From contig DASXZH010000068.1 of assembly GCA_036502005.1 (NCBI GenBank), positions 1 through 64,000 of the forward strand: a stretch of DNA of 64,000 nt, given 5' to 3'. The translations under genes were made by a program, and so were the position numbers. This document shows, piece by piece, positions 10,207 to 18,435 of this stretch; positions within the stretch are counted from its first letter, which is position 1, and each line of letters starts with the position of its first letter. Source of the DNA: DASXZH01 sp036502005. Lineage in GTDB: Bacteria; Armatimonadota; Fimbriimonadia; Fimbriimonadales; Fimbriimonadaceae. A model generated the notes under the pieces. The model saw only the letters and a program-made list of their open reading frames with translations, did no database searches and had not been told where the DNA came from.

Positions 10207-11258
10207 AAGTCGGATTAATTGGATATTCAGGATCGGGCAAAAGCACGCTCTACAGGGCTGCTGCCCAGGGGCAGGCGAAAGGCGATATTACGGCCGTGCC
10301 CGTGCCGGATGAGCGGTTCGATACGATTGTAAAGCAGGTGAAACCGAAGAAGATCACCCCAACCACGGTCATGCTTCACGATAACCTGGAAGCCGCCCAA
10401 GGTTCGGGGAAAACGTTTTCGCAGCGCTTTCTGGACGAAGCGCGCAAGATGGATCTGCTTCTGCACGTTGTGAGGGCTTTTGATTCGCCCATGGTTTCCT
10501 ATCACGCTTCAATCGACCCCCTCCGAGATCAAGAAGCAATAGAAGTCGAATTGGTAATTGCTGATCTTCAAATCGTAGAAAACAGACTGGAAAGGCTCCA
10601 AAAATCGCTAACGGCCAAAAACCCAGGCTCGACCGATTACATCGAAAAGATGGTCTTCGAGAGGCTGAAAGACCCGCTCGAAAATGGCACCCCCATAAGG
10701 GCGCTGGAGCTGGATGAGGACGCGCAAACGGTCGTCCGTAACTATCAGTTCCTAAGCGGCAAGCCTATGGTGGTCACGTTCAATGTGGATGAGGAAAGTG
10801 CAGCCTCTCCCGACGCCAAACTTATTAAAAGATCCGAAGAACTGGCCAAGAACTCAACGCCTGCGTTTTCGGTCTGCGCGACTTTGGAAGAAGAAGTCGC
10901 TCAACTCGACGCGGCCGATCAGCCCGAGTTCTTGCAGTCTCTAGGCTTAACCGCTCCCGCCAGCGCCAAAGTGATCCAAGCGGTTTACGATGCGCTTGGT
11001 TTGATAACCTTCTTCACAGCGGGCGAGAACGAAACCAGAGCGTGGCCGGTGCGGCGCGGTTCGGGAGCTTTAAAAGCAGCTTCAACCATCCATACCGACA
11101 TCGCAAAAGGCTTTATACGCGCCGAAGTGGTGCATTACAGCGATTATTTGGCCCACGGCTCCTTGGACGCCGCCTACTCGGCGGGCAAGATGTCGCTGGA
11201 AGGAAAGGACTACGTTGTGCAGGACGGCGACCTCCTGCACATTAGAAATAAGAGCTAG
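10203..11258 (+). CDS. Divergent YchF/OLA1-like P-loop NTPase
   Basis: 351 residues. N-terminal P-loop GYSGSGKST (residues 7-15). The region that in YchF holds the G3 DxxG motif reads HDNLEAAQGSG here, so G3 appears lost, yet the following FLDEARKMDLLLHVVRAF matches YchF well. A TGS-like C-terminus (ITFFTAGENETRAWPVRRGS...VQDGDLLHIRN) matches the DUF933 end of YchF. Canonical YchF prefers ATP and interacts with ribosomes. This one is slightly short and has an altered P-loop, so it is probably a lineage-specific paralogue. Translationally coupled to the small membrane protein just upstream. Confidence 0.75.
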   Translation: MKVGLIGYSGSGKSTLYRAAAQGQAKGDITAVPVPDERFDTIVKQVKPKKITPTTVMLHDNLEAAQGSGKTFSQRFLDEARKMDLLLHVVRAFDSPMVSYHASIDPLRDQEAIEVELVIADLQIVENRLERLQKSLTAKNPGSTDYIEKMVFERLKDPLENGTPIRALELDEDAQTVVRNYQFLSGKPMVVTFNVDEESAASPDAKLIKRSEELAKNSTPAFSVCATLEEEVAQLDAADQPEFLQSLGLTAPASAKVIQAVYDALGLITFFTAGENETRAWPVRRGSGALKAASTIHTDIAKGFIRAEVVHYSDYLAHGSLDAAYSAGKMSLEGKDYVVQDGDLLHIRNKS

Positions 11259-11296
11259 CGGTTACTTTCCAGCCCACGTGCATTGTATAGTGAGCT

Positions 11297-12022
11297 ATGG
11301 TGCTCACACTCGCATTATCGCTAGCTTTGGCCGCTCAGGATATCCCTGACAAAGCCTCCCTTCTTTACACGGGCGTTCCCTCGTGCACGGCTCCCTGCCC
11401 AGTGCAAATGGTGACCCATGACGCGAAAGCAGTGCTCTCCACGACGAGTGAGACAGTTGACTCCTTGACCACGTTCAAAAACACCTCTGGTGCGATTCAG
11501 AATGTCACCGTTTCTATCCCGGTTGAGGGCCACAACGTGGATTACAACATGCCGAACTCGATCCAGGTTTCGGCAACGGTGGACAATATGCCTGCTGCCG
11601 TAACGATGGTTGGGCCGAAGATCGTGCCGCCGACAGATCAGCGATTGATCGCGAGTGGGATCAAAGCGGGAAGCTACGAGAGCAGCTATCAGCTAAAGCT
11701 GAACTTCATTGGGCGTGGATCGCACTCGCTGCGGGTGCATTTCGTTTCCTCGATCGGCAAGGCTGGGCTCGATGGCGCGCAAAGGGTGATTTCTTACGAT
11801 ACTTCCGGCGGCGCTACTTGGCATGATGCGGTTGGGCAGCTCAACTTTGGGGTCAAGTACACGCCTCGTATCGTTTTCCAGGTCTATGCAGCCTTGCCTG
11901 AAGGCGGTTGGCAGATTGGTTCAACGGGGGCTTTTGTAAAACAAACGAACGTGCATCCGACGGCGACCTCCAAGTTCATTTTCACCTACTATCCCGGCGG
12001 CTACGATAAGTTGGGAGGATAG
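11297..12022 (+). CDS. Secreted hypothetical protein
   Basis: 241 residues with a signal peptide (MVLTLALSLALAAQ). The mature part is beta-rich, with one close cysteine pair (PSCTAPCPV) and a repeated pattern of short Thr/Val/Ser strands, suggesting an extracellular beta-sandwich protein. No family recognised. It follows the GTPase gene by 38 bp but has its own signal peptide and probably its own role. Confidence 0.7.
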   Translation: MVLTLALSLALAAQDIPDKASLLYTGVPSCTAPCPVQMVTHDAKAVLSTTSETVDSLTTFKNTSGAIQNVTVSIPVEGHNVDYNMPNSIQVSATVDNMPAAVTMVGPKIVPPTDQRLIASGIKAGSYESSYQLKLNFIGRGSHSLRVHFVSSIGKAGLDGAQRVISYDTSGGATWHDAVGQLNFGVKYTPRIVFQVYAALPEGGWQIGSTGAFVKQTNVHPTATSKFIFTYYPGGYDKLGG

Positions 12023-12047
12023 GGGAAGAAGGTAGAACCTGGTAATT

Positions 12048-12105
12048 AGAATGTAGACGGAAGCTTTGCTCCAGGTGATAACTCTCCGTCTAATTTCTAC
12101 ATTCT
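12048..12105. repeat. Small inverted-repeat element
   Basis: Left arm AGAATGTAGACGGA and right arm TCCGTCTAATTTCTACATTCT enclose a ~23-bp core; the right end continues as AAGTTCTAA words. This is the same word family as 18208-18244, 32855-32917 and 54130-54175. Confidence 0.6.
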
Positions 12106-12125
12106 AAGTTCTAATATCTCTTGAG

Positions 12126-13835
12126 ATGGAAGCCAAATCCCTCCCAGCGATGCTCCGCTCCAGTTGTTTGAAGTGGGGCGAGAAGCCGGCCATGCTGTAC
12201 AACGATGGCGGGTTTAAGCCTGTCAGCTACACGCAGCTTTTGGACACCGTTCACTCGTGGGCCAGTGTGATTAAGACATTGGGCCTTCAGCGCGGTGAAA
12301 GGATTTGCATTCAGAGCGAAAGCTGTAAAGAGTGGGCGTTTTTCGATTGGGCGTGCCAGACCCTTGGCATCGTGGTTGTGCCTATCTACCCAACCCTTCC
12401 GGCGGATCAAACGCAGTACATCGTGCAAGATTGCGGGGCGAGGGCGGTGGTCTCGAGCAGCCCAGAGCAGGCGGCAAAAGTTGAGGGTTTTAAGGAAGTC
12501 CGGGTCCTTTTCCTAAAGGGCAAAGAAGGCTCACTTGAGGATTTAGCGGCGAAGTTAACAGCCAAGATCCCGATGGACGAGTGGAATGCCTCCATCGATC
12601 AAGCTCAGCCCGAAGGCTTGGCGACCATTATATACACGAGTGGCACGACCGGCCTTCCGAAAGGCGCCATGCTTGCCCATCGCGCGATCACTTTTATCTG
12701 CGAACAGGCGCTGCAGACCGTTAAGTTTGACGAGAAAGACACGTTTCTCAGCTTCCTGCCGATGTCCCACGTGTACGAACGGGTGGCCGGCCAGGCGCTG
12801 CCAATTTCGTGCGGGGCGACGATCGCTTTTACCAAGAGCCTTATGACTCTTGCCAACGACATGGTGACAATCAAGCCAACCATCATGCTTTGTGTTCCGC
12901 GCTTTTTGGAAGCGACCCGGGACCGGATTATCGATGGTGTTGAGAAGCAACCGCCTTTGCGTCGGAAGTTATTTGGCTGGGCCCTCGCCCAGGGAGTAGC
13001 CAAACAGGAGGGCAAGTTCGCGCCTTTCGCCGGTCTGCTTGATAAGCTTGTTGGAGCAAAGATTCGAGAACGAACGGGTGGAAACATTCGCTTTTTCGTA
13101 TCCGGAGGAGCTGCCCTGCCGCCGCATGTTTCGAAGTTCTATATCGCGTTCAAATTAATCGTGTTGCAGGGCTACGGGCTCACAGAAACGACAGCGGCAA
13201 GCTGCCTGAACGAGCCTGGCAATAACAGGCCAGATACTGTCGGTCCGCCGATCGCCGGTGTGGACGTAAGCTTGGCCGCCGATGGCGAGATTTTGATTAA
13301 AGGCCCCAGCCGGATGATGGGTTATTGGAATCTGCCCAAGGAAACCGCTGAAGCGATCGACGCCGATGGTTGGTTCCACACGGGCGATATCGGGGTGTTC
13401 GAGGGCAAACTGCTGAAGATTACCGATCGGAAAAAGGACCTGCTCATTCTGGCCAATGGCAAAAATGTGGCCCCTCAGCCGATTGAGAACATGCTCCGAG
13501 AGAGCCCCTTCATCTCCGAAGCTGTTTTATTTGGCGATAGCAACGAATACATTTACGGGCTCATCATTCCCAATTGGGAACGACTGCGGGCTGAGTTAAA
13601 ACTGACTTCGGCTAACCATGACTTGGTTTCTGATCCTGCCGCGAAAGCTTTGATTAAGAGCGAGGTCGACAAGGTTAACAAGAAGCTTGCCGACTTTGAG
13701 AAGGTGAAGAAGCACGCATTGCTGGACGCAGTGTTTAGCGTGGAATCAGGCGAGTTAACGCCTTCTTTGAAAGTTAAGCGTAAGGTCGTCCGGGAGAAGT
13801 TTGCCAGCGAATTGAGCGATTTGGCGCGGAATTAA
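12126..13835 (+). CDS. Long-chain acyl-CoA synthetase (AMP-forming)
   Basis: 569 residues of the ANL adenylate-forming superfamily. Motifs: P-loop-like IIYTSGTTGLPKGAMLAH (about residue 168), GYGLTETTAA, then GWFHTGDIG...LKITDRKKDLLILANGKNVAPQPIE, ending with a C-terminal SLKVKRKVV where the catalytic lysine region lies. It activates fatty acids to acyl-CoA through acyl-AMP for lipid synthesis or oxidation. Domain order and length fit FadD15/FAA-type enzymes. ATG 12126 is preceded by a repeat element and no strong ribosome site. No beta-oxidation genes are beside it. Confidence 0.93.
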   Translation: MEAKSLPAMLRSSCLKWGEKPAMLYNDGGFKPVSYTQLLDTVHSWASVIKTLGLQRGERICIQSESCKEWAFFDWACQTLGIVVVPIYPTLPADQTQYIVQDCGARAVVSSSPEQAAKVEGFKEVRVLFLKGKEGSLEDLAAKLTAKIPMDEWNASIDQAQPEGLATIIYTSGTTGLPKGAMLAHRAITFICEQALQTVKFDEKDTFLSFLPMSHVYERVAGQALPISCGATIAFTKSLMTLANDMVTIKPTIMLCVPRFLEATRDRIIDGVEKQPPLRRKLFGWALAQGVAKQEGKFAPFAGLLDKLVGAKIRERTGGNIRFFVSGGAALPPHVSKFYIAFKLIVLQGYGLTETTAASCLNEPGNNRPDTVGPPIAGVDVSLAADGEILIKGPSRMMGYWNLPKETAEAIDADGWFHTGDIGVFEGKLLKITDRKKDLLILANGKNVAPQPIENMLRESPFISEAVLFGDSNEYIYGLIIPNWERLRAELKLTSANHDLVSDPAAKALIKSEVDKVNKKLADFEKVKKHALLDAVFSVESGELTPSLKVKRKVVREKFASELSDLARN

Positions 13836-13874
13836 GGTGGTTCGCGTAGGGTACACCTACAACCGGAGTTTCAC

Positions 13875-14915
13875 TTGCCCAAGATCACTGTAAAGCACGT
13901 CCAAGTCACCAAACTTTATCCCCTCGCCATAAGCCGCGGCGTCAGCACCGGCTCTCGCAATCTGTTCGTCTTCGCCGAGGAAGATGGCCTCGTCGGAGTT
14001 GGCGAATGCGCCCCCGGAACCGGATACGACGAGACCCTTGCCGCTATCGCCGAATCTCAAATCATGGAGTTGGTAAGCAACGGCCTACCCCATTCCATAG
14101 AAAAGACCTGGCGAAAGGCCAGAGAAATGAATATGGACGCGAGCGCACTTGCCGCCCTGGATATCGCCCTTTGGGACCTACTCGCCAAGAAAGCCAACAT
14201 GCCGCTTTACAAAATGTTGGGGCTGTGCAAGCCGCACGTGCCGACCAGTGTCACCATTGGCATCAACCCTGTCGATGTGATTCTGGAACGGGTGCCGGAT
14301 ATCCTTTACAAGTCCCAAGCGAAGTGTCTAAAAATCAAGCTGGGCTCTCCGGATGGGATCGAACGAGACAAAGAGAACTACGAAGCGGCTCGCAAAGCGG
14401 CCAAGCCGTTTAATGTGAAGCTTAGGGTGGACGCGAACGGAGGATGGTCGGTCGAGGACGCCAAGCACATGATTCAATGGCTGGCAGACCGCGAGGCAGA
14501 CTACGTCGAACAACCACTCGCTGAGGGCCAAGAAAAGGAGTTGCCAAAACTCTTTGATGGCCGTCCGATACCGATTTTTGTCGACGAATCCTGCCGCTGG
14601 TCCAAAGATGTACCCACTGTTGCGGGAGCGGTTGACGGCGTGAACATGAAGCTGATGAAGTGCGGTGGCCTTACGGAAGCCCTGCGCATTGTTGCTACCG
14701 CGCGGGCGCATGGACTAAAAACCATGATTGGCTGCATGGGTGAAAGTTCCGTTGCCATCGCGGCGGGGGCTGCTATGGGCGGCTTGCTAGACCATATCGA
14801 TTTGGATTCGCATTTCAACTTAAATCCAGACCCAGCGGCGGGCCTGGAAATGATTGATGGAGTCGTCACCCCTCGCGATGTGCCAGGACACGGAGCCTAT
14901 CTCAAGAATGCTTGA
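13875..14915 (+). CDS. dgcA: Enolase-superfamily racemase/epimerase, DgcA-like
   Basis: 346 residues, TTG start at 13875 (GGAG six bases upstream). Mandelate-racemase/MLE fold with the expected active-site set: second-Lys motif LKIKLG (about residue 155), metal ligands in RVDANGGW, VEQPL and VDES, then the MKLMKCGG lysines and IGCMGES. This set is typical of dipeptide epimerases and of DgcA, described as converting N-acetyl-D-glutamate to N-acetyl-L-glutamate. The next gene is a DUF1611 protein overlapping by 8 bases, the pairing reported for dgcN-dgcA D-glutamate catabolism. The alternative is an L-Ala-D/L-Glu epimerase in muropeptide recycling. Confidence 0.8.
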   Translation: MPKITVKHVQVTKLYPLAISRGVSTGSRNLFVFAEEDGLVGVGECAPGTGYDETLAAIAESQIMELVSNGLPHSIEKTWRKAREMNMDASALAALDIALWDLLAKKANMPLYKMLGLCKPHVPTSVTIGINPVDVILERVPDILYKSQAKCLKIKLGSPDGIERDKENYEAARKAAKPFNVKLRVDANGGWSVEDAKHMIQWLADREADYVEQPLAEGQEKELPKLFDGRPIPIFVDESCRWSKDVPTVAGAVDGVNMKLMKCGGLTEALRIVATARAHGLKTMIGCMGESSVAIAAGAAMGGLLDHIDLDSHFNLNPDPAAGLEMIDGVVTPRDVPGHGAYLKNA

Positions 14916-15936
14916 GCGAAGCCAGAAACTGGCCATTTATGTTGAGGGCGAATTAGCCGGACCATCGGCGAAGATGGGATCGGGGATTTTGCGCTACTCA
15001 CCCAATGAAGTTGCCGCTGTGATCGACTCGACCTTTGCGGGCCAAGACGTGCGCGAAGTTATCGATTCACCAAGATCGGTTCCGGTGGTTGCCACTATTG
15101 CCGAAGCGAAGGCTTTGGGAGCCGATGTTTTTGTACTTGGCGTCGCCCCTCCGGGCGGCCATATTCCCGAGGAGTGGTTCTCAGCCATCGATGAAGCGAT
15201 TGGGCTTGGAATGAGCCTGGTAAACGGCTTGCATGACCAACTGAATCCGCGCTACCCAAATCTAAAACCAGGCCAGTGGATTTGGGATATCCGTATCGAA
15301 CCGGAAGGGCTCGGCACCGCCAATGGCGATTCGGCGAGATTGAAAAACAAACGGCTTTTGCTGATCGGGACCGATATGGCGATCGGCAAGATGACGGCCG
15401 GGTTGGAAATTTACCGTGGCGCGCGGGATAAAGGCGTACGAACGGAGTTCATTGCTACCGGACAGATCGGGATCACGATCATGGGTAAGGGGATTCCTCT
15501 GGACGCAGTCCGCGTGGATTATGCGGGCGGCGCGGTGGAGCGCGAGGTGCTTAGCGTTGCCTATGCCGATTTGGTGATTGTGGAGGGCCAAGGGGCTTTG
15601 CTCCATCCGGGCAGCACGGCCAACTTGCCCCTGCTTCGGGGAACTTGCCCGACTCATTTGATTCTTTGCCACCGTGCGGGGCAGGAGCATTTGCTCCGGC
15701 TACCCGATATCAAGATCCCGCCTCTTCGGGATTACATTAAGCTGTATGAGGACTTGGGAGAAGTTTGCGGAACGTTCCCGCGACCTGCGACAGTTGCGGT
15801 GGCGCTAAATACGGCTGGGCTTTCGGCTGATGAGGCGAAAGCGGAGATTGACGCGGTTTCGAAGGAATCGGGGCTGCCGACGGCGGATCCGATCCGGGAT
15901 GGGGTCGAAGTTTTCTTGCAGGCGCTGGGGATTTAG
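14908..15936 (+). CDS. dgcN: DUF1611 family protein, DgcN-like N-acetyltransferase
   Basis: 342 residues from ATG 14908 (MLERSQKLAIYVEGELAG), overlapping the preceding epimerase stop by 8 bases. DUF1611 architecture: an N-terminal Rossmann-like half (DVFVLGVAPPGGHIPEEW) and a P-loop half (LLIGTDMAIGKMTAGLEI, about residue 155), then VEGQGALLHPGS. Family members called DgcN have been reported to N-acetylate D-glutamate, with DgcA next. Tight coupling of the two genes supports the same pathway. Substrate is inferred; D-amino-acid recycling from peptidoglycan is also plausible. Confidence 0.78.
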   Translation: MLERSQKLAIYVEGELAGPSAKMGSGILRYSPNEVAAVIDSTFAGQDVREVIDSPRSVPVVATIAEAKALGADVFVLGVAPPGGHIPEEWFSAIDEAIGLGMSLVNGLHDQLNPRYPNLKPGQWIWDIRIEPEGLGTANGDSARLKNKRLLLIGTDMAIGKMTAGLEIYRGARDKGVRTEFIATGQIGITIMGKGIPLDAVRVDYAGGAVEREVLSVAYADLVIVEGQGALLHPGSTANLPLLRGTCPTHLILCHRAGQEHLLRLPDIKIPPLRDYIKLYEDLGEVCGTFPRPATVAVALNTAGLSADEAKAEIDAVSKESGLPTADPIRDGVEVFLQALGI

Positions 15937-15944
15937 ACTCCGTC

Positions 15945-16372
15945 GCGAAGCTCTAGAAAAACCTCTCCCCCATAGCCATTAAGTAAAGCCCGGAACCCCC
16001 TTTTTCCAAGGCTCGTAACCCGGGACCTCCCCCGGCTCGGGGACTCACCGGCCCCTCCACCCGAGCTTGTCGTTATACACATTTTTGAACCTGAACGGAG
16101 CGGAATCCTCACGAATCGGGCCCAGAAAGGCGACTCCATGCCCTCTGGACGCCGCCCAGAGCGTTTTCCTTAGCCTTTTATCTAGAAAGCTAGCTGGAAT
16201 TCGCTACTTAGCTCAGGATTCTCTGGCGTTGGATGCATAAATGATGACGGCAGGTTCAAAAATGTGTATAACGACAAGCCACCCGAGAGAGGCTGGGGGC
16301 ATGTGGCGCTCGAATAAACCTCTCCCCCAACCCCCTCCCCTCCCAGGGAGCAGGGGAGGGGGCTCAAATCGA
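15945..16372. repeat. Repeat block with a perfect 29-bp inverted repeat
   Basis: No gene. Two perfect inverted 29-bp arms lie at 16065-16093 and 16251-16279 (core TCGTTATACACATTTTTGAA on the left arm), 157 bp apart. CCTCTCCCC-type repeats flank them at 15961-15975 and 16317-16365, the second a hairpin with GGGAGCAGGGGAGGGGGC. The arrangement resembles a small non-autonomous inverted-repeat element; no transposase is present. Confidence 0.65.
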
Positions 16373-17269
16373 CTACTGCTTAGTCTCTCTCCCAGCGCAA
16401 TACACGAAATCCCCCAAGCCTTTCGAGACCGTGACCGGTCCGTCTTCATCGACCATGACAACTGTTACGCCGGACTGCCCGGTTCGTTTCCAGATCCGAT
16501 AGTTGATGCCCTGCCTGTACATCACGTGGCCGGAGCCGGCCACGACCACAAACACCCCATCGCTTGGCTGAGGATGAGCCATCTCATACTTCAAAGCGGA
16601 ATCCGCCATCGCCTGGTCCCACAAAACTTGGGCTTCGTACATATGGCCAAGGCTCGTGGTGCTGCCCGGATGTCCGCCACCAATCATGGCGTTGAAAACC
16701 TCGCGATGAACTGGATTAAGTGCTCCCAAATCGGTAGGCAGTTGCGCCTTTTGATCGGCCGTCAACCCTCCATAGCCTTGTGTACCAACCATGTGCACCC
16801 AGGGGCGCGGGATGTTGAGGGCGACCATGGGAATGTGTTGGTCACGCGTCACATCAAAAATGGGCTTGTACAGGTTGAAATCGTATCCCCATTGATGCTT
16901 CCAATCGCTTTTTTCAATGAACTCATCCTGGGTGTACCACCCCATTGTCCAGGGGTTGAGTTCGTCTTGAACAGGCCGCGTGAACATCTCAAAACCTACT
17001 ACCACGGGCCGCTTTGCTGCCAGGGATTCGATAACTCGGGCTTGAAACTTGTGGTGCTCCGGATTCGTGTGCGATTCGCCTAGGAATACGAAGCCTTTGC
17101 CGTCTGCAGCCCCCACGATATCGGCGATGGTGGCTTTAGCTCCGGTGCGAGTATCGACAATCTCACCCGGCTGAAGGGTGATCTCACCCTTGGGGCCGAT
17201 GGGCAGACGCAGAGGATCCACATCCTTCTGCAAGAAAGCAAATCCAAGAAGCAAAGAAATGGCGACCAT
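16373..17269 (-). CDS. Secreted ChaN/Tiki-like protein (putative haem-binding)
   Basis: 298 residues with a signal peptide (MVAISLLLGFAFLQ). The core shows FVFLGESHTNPEHHKFQARVI, VVGFEMF, and a late VVVAGSGHVMYRQGI, matching the Cofac_haem_bdg/ChaN family (PF04187) of the TIKI fold: an early GE-x-H-x(4)-HH and a late G-x-GH. ChaN-like proteins are envelope proteins linked to iron or haem uptake. No TonB receptor or iron genes flank it, so the ligand is uncertain. Divergent from a lipoprotein gene with a 45-bp gap. Confidence 0.82.
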   Translation of the reverse strand: MVAISLLLGFAFLQKDVDPLRLPIGPKGEITLQPGEIVDTRTGAKATIADIVGAADGKGFVFLGESHTNPEHHKFQARVIESLAAKRPVVVGFEMFTRPVQDELNPWTMGWYTQDEFIEKSDWKHQWGYDFNLYKPIFDVTRDQHIPMVALNIPRPWVHMVGTQGYGGLTADQKAQLPTDLGALNPVHREVFNAMIGGGHPGSTTSLGHMYEAQVLWDQAMADSALKYEMAHPQPSDGVFVVVAGSGHVMYRQGINYRIWKRTGQSGVTVVMVDEDGPVTVSKGLGDFVYCAGRETKQ

Positions 17270-17314
17270 CTGCCGATTCTTTTACCTGATAGCAGACGTA
17301 CGGAAACATGGGGA

Positions 17315-17827
17315 ATGGTAAAAGGTCTTTTCGCTAAGGGAGCCATATTGTGGGCGGCGCTGGTTCTGGCGGGATGTGGAACAGCGACCTCGCCCATACC
17401 CACCGCTGTTGCTTCAACACCCCTTCAAGCGTTGCCGTTGACCCCTGAGCAGCGGGCAGGCTCCGTCAGTTTTCAGATGAACACGGCAGTGGACGCCCTA
17501 TCGCAGGCCACCACCAAATCAGAAAGTCTTCGAACTAGCCTAGGCGCAAAAGCACCCAAAGATTTGGACAAGTTGGATTCGCTCCTTTACAGCGCCGGAG
17601 AAACGATTGGCGACTACCCGAATAACCCTCCTACTGGTAAAAAAGGGCCGGATTTAAAAGCGTGGATGGATAAGGCAAGTTCTGCCGCCACCACCAGCCT
17701 GGAACAGCTTCAGCAAGCCGAGAGCCTCGCTACGGGGCTCGATAAAGATGATTCTTTGGCAGGCAGCATACGCGTTTCCGAAGACGCGCTGCGGGGCGCG
17801 ATTCAATCATCTAGTTCCGTGAATTGA
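17315..17827 (+). CDS. Hypothetical lipoprotein
   Basis: 170 residues with a clear lipoprotein signal: basic MVKGLFAKG, hydrophobic ILWAALV and lipobox LAGC with the lipidated cysteine at residue 21. The mature part has a Pro/Thr-rich linker followed by a long helical region (SLGAKAPKDLDKLDSLL, SSAATTSLEQLQQAESLATG). Envelope-anchored, function unknown. Its own ATG sits just downstream of the divergent ChaN-like gene. Confidence 0.75.
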   Translation: MVKGLFAKGAILWAALVLAGCGTATSPIPTAVASTPLQALPLTPEQRAGSVSFQMNTAVDALSQATTKSESLRTSLGAKAPKDLDKLDSLLYSAGETIGDYPNNPPTGKKGPDLKAWMDKASSAATTSLEQLQQAESLATGLDKDDSLAGSIRVSEDALRGAIQSSSSVN

Positions 17828-17962
17828 GGTACCTCTTTGTGCTTTTGCGGCGATAATCGCTCCTTCCAACAATGTGGAAAAGTTCTTGCCAAACGACGCC
17901 AATTCTGCTGTTAAATACTTCTTGTGCAACCGCTGAAAAGCGGCTATGGGTGATGGAGGAGT

Positions 17963-18202
17963 ATGAAAGCGGCCACTTGGTCTCAAGGCGTGAATACCGC
18001 CGTGATTCTAATGAATCTTGAAAAGGACAAAGCTCACAAGTGGCGCCGCAATGCCCAAGGCCTGATCCTGATGACGCATCCACCTCTGGATGCTGAGCAC
18101 AATCCCGCTTGCACAGGCCCGACCTGCACTCGGTGCGGGAAGTGGTTCTGTGCAACTTGCGGAGACGTTGATAAATGCCCTCCTAGGGTTTATTTGTGTT
18201 AG
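17963..18202 (+). CDS. Small Cys-rich, zinc-ribbon-like protein
   Basis: 79 residues with a strong ribosome site (GGAGG then ATG). The C-terminal half has six cysteines: C-x4-C-x2-C, a C-x2-C (WFCATCGD) and two terminal ones, plus a histidine, consistent with a zinc knuckle. The N-terminus has VILMNLEKDK and then LILMTHPPLDAEH. Family unknown; a regulatory or metal-related role is possible. A short CCGCT-GAAA-AGCGG hairpin lies in the upstream leader (about 17932-17945). Confidence 0.6.
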   Translation: MKAATWSQGVNTAVILMNLEKDKAHKWRRNAQGLILMTHPPLDAEHNPACTGPTCTRCGKWFCATCGDVDKCPPRVYLC

Positions 18203-18435
18203 TAATTAGAACTTAGAAGGGAGAACCTAGAACTTAGATCGGAGAGGGAAGACGCACGACGCCGGCTTCTTTCGAGTACGGGTGAGTTCTCACCGCTTTT
18301 AACGAGAAATACACGGCTGAGGTCGTGTCGAACCCAAGCATTTTTCAGTCGCTCGGCGACGCGTCGCCTGATTGAAAGCGGTGTCGGGCCATCGCACTCC
18401 CTAATCGGCTTGCACTTTAGAGCGCTCAAAAAGAG
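18203..18435. repeat. Dispersed repeat block
   Basis: 18208-18244 is AACTTAGAA/GAACCTAGAAC word repeat. 18281-18294 is the palindrome GGTGAGTTCTCACC, followed by a GGCGACGCGTCGCC core (18355-18370) as in 5513-5553. No gene. Confidence 0.6.
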
